From positions 1-7,224 of the forward strand of contig JAFANO010000279.1 of NCBI GenBank assembly GCA_019232645.1: a stretch of DNA of 7,224 bases. Reading direction: 5' to 3'. Under the pieces are notes generated by a model. That model searched no databases, was not told the DNA's origin, and saw only the letters and a list, made by a program, of their open reading frames with translations. Position numbers and translations under genes: made by a program. Shown here piece by piece: positions 1-5,974 of this stretch; position 1 is the stretch's first letter; each line of letters starts with the position of its first letter. The stretch is from Planctomycetaceae bacterium (GTDB taxonomy: Bacteria > Planctomycetota > Planctomycetia > Isosphaerales > Isosphaeraceae).

Positions 1-146
1 TGAGGGAGAACTTCGCGTGGCTGAACCGGTTCGCGCTGTCATTGCTGAAGCAGCATCCCGGCCGCCAGAGCGTGGCCATGAAACGCCGTAGCTGTGGCTG
101 GAGCGACGCCTTCTTGATGGAAGTCGCTACCGGATCAATAAGTTAG
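1..146 (+). pseudogene. ISAs1-type transposase, C-terminal end only (cut by window edge)
   Basis: Reading from base 3, 47 codons run to a TAG stop at 144-146. The peptide begins RENFAWLNRFALSLLKQHPG and ends with a GWSDAFLMEV segment. This LNRFALSLLKQ / MKRR / GW..FLM pattern is typical of the extreme C-terminus of ISAs1-family (DDE) transposases, which cut and join DNA at the ends of their element. The base pair at 1-2 is compatible with a preceding Leu codon, so the gene continues left of the window. The catalytic residues lie outside, so it cannot be said whether the gene is intact. It ends three bases before the stop of the convergent IS5-type remnant. Family call from recalled sequence style; a related DDE family is possible. 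Confidence 0.72.
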
Positions 147-159
147 AGGCTATCCGGTA
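128..159. repeat. 8-bp inverted repeat between two convergent transposase ends
   Basis: TACCGGAT at 128-135 is repeated inverted as ATCCGGTA at 152-159, with a 16-nt loop. The loop contains the stop codons of both the rightward ISAs1-type and the leftward IS5-type genes. It could act as a small shared terminator or mark the end of one IS, but there is no T-tract and the arms are short, so chance is possible. Confidence 0.3.
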
Positions 160-813
160 ACGTTTCCCTGTAATTCCCGGTATTTGAACGGCACCGGTTT
201 CCTGGACAAATCTGGTTTCAAGAGCCTGAGCATGCGATGAATCGAACTCACCTTGATCATCGCCTCGCTCGACCCAGCGGACCGCTCATAGTCCCGGCTG
301 TTCCGCCGGTAGCGACCGAGCCAGGCGAACGTCCGCTCCACGACCCACCGCCGGGGCAATCTCACATACCCCTCCGAGCCGGGCGGACGCCTCACCACCT
401 CAATCCGATAGCCGGCCGCGGTCGTCACCAGCCACCCCTCGAGCTGGTGGTTGTGGTACTTCGAGTCGGCCCAGAGCACCTCCAGCCGTGTCCGATGTTC
501 CGCCGTCAGGCGCGCCAGCACCTCGGGGGCGAACGTCCCGTCGTCGGCCGAGGCCACCGAGACCACGACGACCAGCAGCAACCCCAAGGTGTCCACGAGG
601 ATGTGTCGCTTCCGCCCGGTGATCTTCTTGCCCCCGTCGTAGCCCCGGTCGTCGGCGATCTCGGTCGCCTTGACGGTCTGGCTGTCGATGCTCCCGGCGC
701 TGGGCGTCGGCTCCTTCCCGGCGGCGACCCGCACCTGGCGACGGAGGGCGTCGAGGATCTTCTGCCAGGTGCCGTCGGCCTTCCACTGGGCGAAGTGGTC
801 GTACACGGGGGCG
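150..813 (-). pseudogene. IS5-family transposase, N-terminus lost at the ISKra4 junction
   Basis: The leftward frame ends at TAG (150-152) and encodes the catalytic core of an IS5-family DDE transposase. Recognisable blocks are VYDHFAQWKADGTW, SIDSQTVKATE (first Asp, codon 684-686), RGYDGGKKITGRKRHILVDT, LWADSKYHNHQ (second Asp, codon 465-467) and PRRWVVERTFAWLGRYRR (Glu, codon 336-338). The DDE triad is therefore present. Family members normally carry about 80-100 further N-terminal residues, including a DEQW-like and a WR.LP segment. These are absent here because homology stops at 813/814, exactly where the terminal repeat of the ISKra4-type element begins. The open frame continues to 896 only by reading into that element. 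No proper start is seen, so a functional transposase is unlikely. It lies on the same strand as the ISKra4 transposase and could be read through from it. Confidence 0.85.
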
Positions 814-826
814 GATTCCCGAAAAG
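814..826. repeat. Left terminal inverted repeat of the ISKra4-type element
   Basis: GATTCCCGAAAAG matches the minus strand of 2473-2485 at 12 of 13 positions. It lies just downstream of the transposase stop codon (829-831) and at the point where IS5 homology ends. Confidence 0.75.
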
Positions 827-828
827 AG

Positions 829-2402
829 TCACGCTGCGATCGCCTCATTCTGCTCTGAGGACTGGGGTTGCGACGCCGGCGGCTCGATCTGCACACCCGA
901 GTTCAACTCCGCCATGATGTCCGGTGCCTCCCACTGCCAGTCGTGTCGCCGGTCCCTCTCCATCGCCTCCTGCACCCGCTCCATCGTCTCCTCCCACCGT
1001 CCCGTCAACGCCGTCGCACGCAGCACCAACATCGCCTCGGCGTTCTCTTCCCGCCAGTAGATCCCATTGCCCTTCAGCCGCAGGTTGATCACCCGACGGA
1101 TTGCGCTCTCCACCGCGCCGCTGCCCAACGGACGCCCGCGATACCCGAACCAGTCGTATCGCAGGTGGGCCTCGTGCTTCTCCAGGAACTCGATCTCCAC
1201 CCACACCCCCGCGTCGTCGGGCTGCGTCTGCGCCATCCTTCGGAGCGTGGCGACCACCTCCCGGCTACGGCCCGCACGCAACTGCTGGCGCAGGGTTCGA
1301 TACGTCGCCGCTCGCTCCGCCTCCGACAGGCCCAACGCCTGCAACGCCAGGCTGACATGGTGCGCCGCGTGGTAGCAATCTAGGATCCGCTCGACCCGCT
1401 TCGGGTCCAATCCCGCACGCGCGATCACCCAATCCAGCCGGTTCCAGATCCAGGGCGCCCCGTCCGAGACGAAGGACACGGCCTTGGCCCGCGCCGCCCC
1501 CAAGCGATGCAGGTGGAACGCCAGCAGCTCCATCAGGTGATCCGGCCCGTTCATCGTGCCGTCGATCCAGGGGCGCGTCGCCTTGAGTATCCGGCCCTTG
1601 CGGTCGCTGAGGTAGAGGATCAACAGCTTCGGCTCGCGCCACTCGATGCGGATTTTGCGGCGGTGCTTCACCCCCTTGCGCTTGGTGGTCGCGACCTGGG
1701 TGCGGATGCGGACCCGTCCGCCATCGACCTGGGCGACGACGTGCTGCCCGACCATCTCCTGGCCCGCCGGGAGTCGCCCGTCGCGATAGCGCCGCAAGTA
1801 GCGGGTCCGCGTCGCCAGGACCTCGGCCCCCAACTGCCGGGCCATGCGGTGGACCGCCTTCTCGTCGAGCGTCGGCCCCTGGTGGCGGAGTTCGTCGCGG
1901 GCCAGCTCGATCGAGGGGAGCAAGGCGGTGAGGCGGCCCACCCGGCTCTGCAGGGCCGGGGTGGCCCCCTTGCGGATGCCCAGGGCGGCCAGCTCGGGAT
2001 AGGTCCCGGCCCCCTCCGGGCCCCGCCCCTTGGCGGTGCGTGCCTTGGGGGCGCAGTAGGTCGTGGCGATCCAGACGACCAGGCCGCCCAGGAGACGGAG
2101 CTTCAGCCGCCGCGTCTCCGGGGGGCGTCGCGATCGGTCGCCGCCGGGCCCCCCTTTTTCTCGGGTACGGCCCGATTCTCTGAGGTCGTGGCTTCGGCCA
2201 GGAGGCTGGCGGTCAGCTGGTCGGCGAGGCGACGGAAGCGGTCGTGGATCTCGCATTCGATCTGAGCGAAGCTGGCGGGGTCGTGGTTCAGTCGGTCGAG
2301 CAACCGCCGCTTCATGTCATCGATCTGGTGGCTCAGCGTCGCCGTGATGTCGGCCAGCGGAGGGACGCCGGGGCCGGTCTTGGACTGGTGGCGGATTTCC
2401 AT
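829..2402 (-). CDS. ISKra4-family transposase, full product needing a -1 frameshift
   Basis: This is the transposase that would mobilise the surrounding element by DDE-type strand transfer. The N-terminal part is read in one frame from ATG 2402-2400. At about 2159-2149 the frame must slip by -1 to continue to TGA 829-831, giving about 524 residues. Key segments of the second frame are TYPELAALGIRKGATPAL, AQVDGGRVRIR (Asp codon 1723-1725), VSFVSDGAPWIWNRLDWV (Asp codon 1462-1464), ILDCYHAAHHVSLAL, and GYRGRPLGSGAVESAIRRV with NLRLKGNGIYW (Glu codon 1108-1110). Together they form the family's DDE triad and signature C-terminal block. Both frames are otherwise open, and the switch occurs on an A5G6 run, so programmed slippage is more likely than decay. 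The second frame has its own ATG at 2256, but that codon lies within the overlap and its first ~34 residues (Arg/Pro-rich) look like an out-of-frame shadow. Confidence 0.85.
2103..2402 (-). CDS. ISKra4 transposase first frame (orfA)
   Basis: If ribosomes do not slip, translation from ATG 2402-2400 ends at TGA 2105-2103 and gives a 99-residue protein. It contains the family's N-terminal helical segment, with SHQIDDMKRRLLDRLNHDP and FAQIECEIHDRFRRLADQL, and a low-complexity Arg/Gly end after the slippery run. The start at 2402 is preferred over an upstream TTG at 2429 because GAGG lies a suitable distance upstream. In other IS families a short first-frame product can act as a DNA-binding repressor of transposition; here that is only a possibility. 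An inactivating one-base indel is the alternative explanation for the split. Confidence 0.65.
   Translation of the reverse strand: MEIRHQSKTGPGVPPLADITATLSHQIDDMKRRLLDRLNHDPASFAQIECEIHDRFRRLADQLTASLLAEATTSENRAVPEKKGGPAATDRDAPRRRGG
2146..2160 (-). other. Candidate -1 translational frameshift site
   Basis: On the minus strand the sequence is GAAAAAGGGGGGCCC. The first frame reads GAG AAA AAG GGG GGC CC and the second reads GAA AAA GGG GGG CCC, a -1 relation. Two known slippery types are present: A-AAG, used by many bacterial IS elements, and a G-GGG-GGC heptamer of the X-XXY-YYZ form. Polymerase slippage on the homopolymer run would give the same result. Very GC-rich sequence follows and could fold as a stimulator. 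Confidence 0.6.
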
Positions 2403-2472
2403 CTTTGCCTCGCCGGTGCGGGGGAGCAAACCGTTCGGAGGCTATGCTATCGAGACCCACGATTCATCGCCA

Positions 2473-2485
2473 CTTTTTGGGAATC
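2473..2485. repeat. Right terminal inverted repeat of the ISKra4-type element
   Basis: Plus-strand CTTTTTGGGAATC is the inverted partner of 814-826 with a single mismatch (G/A). It lies about 70 bp upstream of the transposase start codon. Confidence 0.75.
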
Positions 2486-2808
2486 GGCCCGGCATTCGCT
2501 CCACAGCCCGGGCTGTCAACAGCCGTCCGGCGATGGTAGCGGCACACCCAGGCCGCACCCGGGCCCAGGGTCAATGTCCTAAGGTCCAGGGCGAAGGACG
2601 AGGGGGCTCTCGCCCGGGCCGCCGGCTCACGGTGGGGGCGGGGCGATCGGGGGACAGGGGGGTCCGATAAGGCAATCCTGTGTTTCGTCCGCCGATTGCA
2701 TCACGAGGGGCGCCTCCCGGACGACGGCGCGTCGCGGTCGCGGCCCGGCTCCCGATCCGGGTCCTCTCGGGCCGGCTGCACGACCCCTGCGACCGCTACA
2801 AATTAGCG

Positions 2809-2829
2809 AATCGAGACATAAGCTCGATT
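2809..2829. repeat. 7-bp hairpin in an AT-richer patch
   Basis: AATCGAG (2809-2815) and CTCGATT (2823-2829) are perfect inverted repeats around a 7-nt loop. The position, in the first AT-rich island after the IS, would suit an operator or a weak terminator. No regulator gene is nearby and no T-tract follows. Confidence 0.3.
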
Positions 2830-3019
2830 ATCGGACGGTGCGGCCGCGGCCAGAAAACCAGGCGAAAAACTCCCCCAGGCCCTGCGAGACGACCCGACGA
2901 ACGGTTGACGTAATTGGATGCAGGGTGCCAGATAGCTCCGAAGAAACCGTGCCAGTTACCGGCGAACTTAACACCCTTCCCTTCCGTCCCCCAGTCCTGA
3001 CGGAGACTGATAGCGGACG

Positions 3020-3025
3020 TTGACA
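3020..3025 (+). promoter_or_regulatory. Candidate -35 hexamer upstream of the SNF2 operon
   Basis: A perfect TTGACA lies in the lower-GC region ahead of the SNF2 gene. No good TATAAT-like hexamer is found 16-18 bp downstream (ATTCGG at 17 bp), so this is weak support for a housekeeping promoter. It is the best candidate seen on this strand. Confidence 0.25.
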
Positions 3026-3035
3026 AAAGCCTAAG

Positions 3036-3132
3036 TTTTGCGATTCGGACACATACCCTGGATTCCATGGCATTTTCGTGTTGCAAAAGTCTGACGCAAA
3101 ACCTTCGCCTTTTGCGACGAGTTTTGCGACAA
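3036..3132. repeat. Cluster of TTTTGCGA motifs with alternative hairpins
   Basis: TTTTGCGA occurs at 3036-3043, 3110-3117 and 3122-3129. The last two are extended to TTTTGCGACRA and spaced exactly 12 bp apart. The inverse CGCAAAA lies at 3095-3101 and pairs perfectly with 3110-3116 across an 8-nt loop. TTGCAAAAG at 3081-3089 can instead pair with 3109-3117 (8 of 9). The cluster falls between the candidate -35 and the preferred SNF2 start. It could be a protein-binding array or a leader RNA with two exclusive folds; both readings are inference. Confidence 0.45.
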
Positions 3133-3252
3133 GCGAACAGGGATGCCGACTCGAAATCCTCAGTGTTTACCGAGGGAAACTCCTCGCTTGAGCCTGAATT
3201 GACTTTTCGCGGGGTAATGCAAAAACCCCCAACTACTGCGGGCGGTCGGACG

Positions 3253-5946
3253 ATGCACGAACTGACGATCACGCCGGAGGGTCATCTCCTCGTTCGAGAG
3301 ACGTCGCTGGCAACCTCGGATCGGAAACCCTCGAAACGGCTCCTCGAAGCGTACACAGAGAGCCCGGCGCGCGGGATGTTCTTCTCGGCGACCGAGGAGA
3401 TGGACGCGGCCCTGCCGCCGCCGTTCGAGTTCGCCCGATCCATCGCCCAGCTTTATCTCACGAACCTTTGCCACGCCGCCATCGCGGAGCCCGGCGGAGC
3501 CGTAACCGAACTCCCACCCCCTCCGGCCGATCTCGAGCGGGCCGTTCTCCAGGCCCCGCCCATGACCGGGTTGGAGTACCTTTCGGAACAAGTCCTTTCG
3601 AATTGGTGGCGCGACCTGGATGCACTCGCCCACAGCGAGATCAAGCGCCACCCCGGCGGCACGCAAGGCTATCTGCGAGAGCGCAACCCGCAATGGCGAT
3701 ACGTCGGTCGCGTGACGTTGCATCTGGCCGAGAACAAGCGGAATCCGGATTATCCGTTCGCCTTTCTGGCCACGTTCGCCAACGGTTTGACGCCGCAGGG
3801 CAAGGTGAAGCACGAACCCCTGGGCCGGGCGCTTCAGCAGTACGCCGGGGAACAGAACCGCGAGGCGATGCTCACCCTTCTGCTCCCGATTTCCAGAGCC
3901 GCCGAATCCTCGGAATTGATTCGCCGACTCGTCGATTCCGCGGAGATCTATCACCCCCTCGCGTGGTCCCCGAAGGAAGCGTACGAGTTCCTCAAGGCGA
4001 TACCCCTGTTCGAATCGAGCGGACTGATCGTACGCGTGCCCGATTGGTGGAACGCCCAGAAGCCGGCCCGGCCCCGCGTCAGCGTGAAGATCGACACGAA
4101 GAATTCGGCGGGCATCGGGGTCGATTCGCTGCTGGAGTTTTCCGTCGGCGTCAGTCTGGAGGGAGAAACGCTCGGTCCCGACGAGATTGCCCAGTTGCTC
4201 GAGTCCAGCAGCGGCTTGATCCCGCTGAAAGGGAAGTGGGTCGAGGTCGATCGTGAGAAGCTGAATGAAGCTCTGACTCACTGGAAGCGCGTCGAAAAGG
4301 ATGTTCGCCGGGAAGGCATCTCGTTCTTTCAAGGGATGCGCCTCCTTTCCGGGGCGAATCTCGCTAAGGAGCAAGAGGAGGGGAGTGAAGCGTCGATTCG
4401 CGAGTGGACGGGCCTGACCGCCGGGGCGGAGCTGGATTCCGTTCTCAAGGGTCTGCGCTCTCCCGAGACCCGGCTGGAGAAGGCTCCTCCCGAGTTGAAA
4501 GCGGAGCTTCGCCCGTATCAGCAGACGGGCTACTCCTGGCTGCGATTCGTCGCGCGCCTGGGACTGGGCGCTTGCCTGGCTGATGACATGGGCCTCGGCA
4601 AGACGGTCCAGGTTATTTCGCTGCTGCTCGAGCTTAAGCGCGAGCAATCAAAGAAGAAGGCGGCGAGCCTGCTGGTCGTGCCGGCTTCTTTGATCGCGAA
4701 CTGGAAGTCGGAGCTGGGGAAGTTCGCGCCGAGCCTTTCGTACGCCGTAGTCCATCCGTCGGAAGTGAACGCGAAGGGGAGCGAGGTCGGGCTCGCGGAC
4801 GTGGATGTGTTCGACTTGATCGTGACCACCTACGGCATGCTCGTCCGCACGGACTGGATGAAGCGGTATCGCTGGCGACTGGTGATCCTCGACGAGGCCC
4901 AGGCGATCAAGAACTCGGGCACGAAGCAGACGCGCGCCGTGAAGGAATTGACCGCCGGCACCCGGATCGCCATGACGGGCACGCCCGTCGAGAATCGCCT
5001 GTCGGATCTCTGGTCGCTCTTTGATTTCTTGAACCCCGGGCTCTTGGGCACGGCCAAGCAATTCAGCTCGTTCGTCAAGAAGCTGCAAGACGCGTCGGTT
5101 CCTTCGTTCGAACCGCTTCGAAGTCTCGTTCGCCCCTACATTCTTCGGCGGCTGAAGACTGACAAGTGTGTGATCGCCGATCTTCCCGACAAAACGGAGG
5201 TGAAAGCCTTCTGCTCGCTGAGCAAGCACCAGGCGGCCCTCTATCAGAAGGCGGTCGAAGAACTCGCCGAGCAGTTGGATGCCACGGACGGAATTCAGCG
5301 CCGGGGAATCGTTTTGACCCAGCTCATGCGGCTGAAGCAGATCTGCAATCATCCCGCGCAGGTGACCGGCACCAATGACTACGCGGCCGACCGGAGCGGC
5401 AAGTTTCGACGACTGGCGGAGATCGCCGAGGAGATCGCGTCCCGGCAGGAGAAAGTGCTCGTTTTCACGCAGTTTCGCGAGATCACCGAACCGCTGGCCG
5501 GGTTCCTCGCCACGCTGTTTGGTCGACCCGGGTTGGTGCTCCACGGGGGGACGAGCGTCCCGAAGCGGAAGGAGTACGTCGACCGATTTCAACGGGAAGA
5601 CGGCCCGCCCTTTTTCGTGCTGTCGCTGAAAGCCGGTGGGACCGGGCTGAACCTGACGTCGGCGTCGCACGTGATCCACTTCGACCGCTGGTGGAACCCC
5701 GCCATCGAGAACCAGGCAACCGACCGCGCCTTCCGGATCGGGCAGAAGAAGAACGTGCTCGTTCATAAGTTCATTTGCCTGGGAACGGTCGAAGAGCGGA
5801 TCGACGAGATGATCATGCGGAAGACCCAGGTCGCGGACGAGGCAATCGGCGGTAACGAATCAGGAGAGGTCTTGTTGACCGAAATGGACGACGATACGTT
5901 ATTGCAATTCGTGAAGTTGGATCTCCATCAGGCGATCGACGCCTGA
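3253..5946 (+). CDS. SNF2-family DNA-dependent ATPase/helicase
   Basis: This encodes a superfamily 2 ATPase of the SNF2/Rad54/HepA type, which translocates on double-stranded DNA and displaces or remodels bound proteins without strand separation. From ATG 3253 it has 897 residues. Residues ~1-285 are a family-specific N-terminus. About 290-345 match the DUF3670 domain of bacterial SNF2 proteins (LLEFSVGV, LKGKWVEVD). Helicase motifs follow: LRPYQQTGYSWL (419-430), ADDMGLGKT with Walker lysine K450, DEAQ (547-550), TGTPVENR (575-582), VLVFTQF (735-741), AGGTGLNLTSA (794-804) and DRWWNP…TDRAFRIGQ (811-831). All ATPase motifs look intact. An in-frame ATG at 3067 would add 62 residues, but that stretch has about 50% GC at third positions, unlike the GC-rich gene, and encodes no family-like sequence. 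Neither start has a strong ribosome site; ATG 3217 is a third option. The gene is followed after 28 bp by its SWIM partner. Confidence 0.93.
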   Translation: MHELTITPEGHLLVRETSLATSDRKPSKRLLEAYTESPARGMFFSATEEMDAALPPPFEFARSIAQLYLTNLCHAAIAEPGGAVTELPPPPADLERAVLQAPPMTGLEYLSEQVLSNWWRDLDALAHSEIKRHPGGTQGYLRERNPQWRYVGRVTLHLAENKRNPDYPFAFLATFANGLTPQGKVKHEPLGRALQQYAGEQNREAMLTLLLPISRAAESSELIRRLVDSAEIYHPLAWSPKEAYEFLKAIPLFESSGLIVRVPDWWNAQKPARPRVSVKIDTKNSAGIGVDSLLEFSVGVSLEGETLGPDEIAQLLESSSGLIPLKGKWVEVDREKLNEALTHWKRVEKDVRREGISFFQGMRLLSGANLAKEQEEGSEASIREWTGLTAGAELDSVLKGLRSPETRLEKAPPELKAELRPYQQTGYSWLRFVARLGLGACLADDMGLGKTVQVISLLLELKREQSKKKAASLLVVPASLIANWKSELGKFAPSLSYAVVHPSEVNAKGSEVGLADVDVFDLIVTTYGMLVRTDWMKRYRWRLVILDEAQAIKNSGTKQTRAVKELTAGTRIAMTGTPVENRLSDLWSLFDFLNPGLLGTAKQFSSFVKKLQDASVPSFEPLRSLVRPYILRRLKTDKCVIADLPDKTEVKAFCSLSKHQAALYQKAVEELAEQLDATDGIQRRGIVLTQLMRLKQICNHPAQVTGTNDYAADRSGKFRRLAEIAEEIASRQEKVLVFTQFREITEPLAGFLATLFGRPGLVLHGGTSVPKRKEYVDRFQREDGPPFFVLSLKAGGTGLNLTSASHVIHFDRWWNPAIENQATDRAFRIGQKKNVLVHKFICLGTVEERIDEMIMRKTQVADEAIGGNESGEVLLTEMDDDTLLQFVKLDLHQAIDA

Positions 5947-5956
5947 CGAGGACGAC

Positions 5957-5966
5957 AGGAGGGAGG
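5957..5966 (+). promoter_or_regulatory. Strong Shine-Dalgarno for the SWIM gene
   Basis: AGGAGGGAGG ends 8 nt before ATG 5975 and fixes that start. It lies inside the 28-bp gap after the SNF2 stop, supporting one transcript with efficient re-initiation. It is much stronger than anything ahead of the SNF2 gene, so more SWIM protein than SNF2 protein may be made. Confidence 0.8.
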
Positions 5967-5974
5967 ATAATCTT

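Larger units (their letters stand above)
814..2485 (-). mobile_element. ISKra4-family insertion sequence, 1672 bp, ends defined by inverted repeats
   Basis: Two copies of a 13-bp terminal repeat face each other: GATTCCCGAAAAG at 814-826 and, on the minus strand, GATTCCCAAAAAG at 2485-2473 (12 of 13 identical). Weaker similarity continues inward for about ten bases. They enclose a leftward two-frame ISKra4-type transposase gene, with its stop only 3-5 bp inside the left repeat and its start about 70 bp inside the right repeat. This is the arrangement expected of a complete element. The flanks (…CGGGGGCG at 806-813, GGCCCGGC at 2486-2493) show no direct repeat. This suggests either no target duplication, as reported for some members of the family, or later loss of one flank. 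The left flank is the broken IS5 transposase. The exact outer boundary could shift by one or two bases. Confidence 0.8.
2486..3252. other. Intergenic stretch without a convincing gene
   Basis: I see no recognisable protein, tRNA or rRNA on either strand, and specifically no missing N-terminal part of the IS5 transposase. The first ~300 bp are extremely GC-rich and contain a perfect 14-bp palindrome, ACAGCCCGGGCTGT, at 2503-2516, followed by another ACAGCC at 2519. From about 2795 the composition becomes more AT-rich. There is a hairpin at 2809-2829 (AATCGAG, 7-nt loop, CTCGATT). The last ~230 bp hold TTGAC-type hexamers (2905, 3020, 3199) and the TTTTGCGA cluster, so this is the likely control region of the SNF2 operon. 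Confidence 0.6.

Noticed and set aside
237..917. Long rightward open frame (226 codons) over the IS5 and ISKra4 coding strand
   Set aside because: Antisense shadow of two recognisable transposases; His/Pro/Arg-rich with no family features.
1507..2265. Rightward open frame of 252 codons inside the ISKra4 element
   Set aside because: Antisense to the DDE transposase; open only because of high GC and codon bias.
2680..2913. 77-codon rightward frame in the intergenic region
   Set aside because: Arg/Pro-rich, no family likeness, no ribosome site; typical spurious frame in GC-rich DNA.
2796..3272. 158-codon leftward frame across the SNF2 upstream region
   Set aside because: Unrecognisable, spans the likely control region and antisense to the SNF2 start; no conserved features.
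3160..4647. Leftward open frame of 495 codons
   Set aside because: Complementary to the SNF2 N-terminal half; composition typical of an antisense shadow, with no motif.
4648..5766. Leftward open frame of 372 codons
   Set aside because: Complementary to the SNF2 ATPase core, whose motifs are unambiguous on the plus strand.
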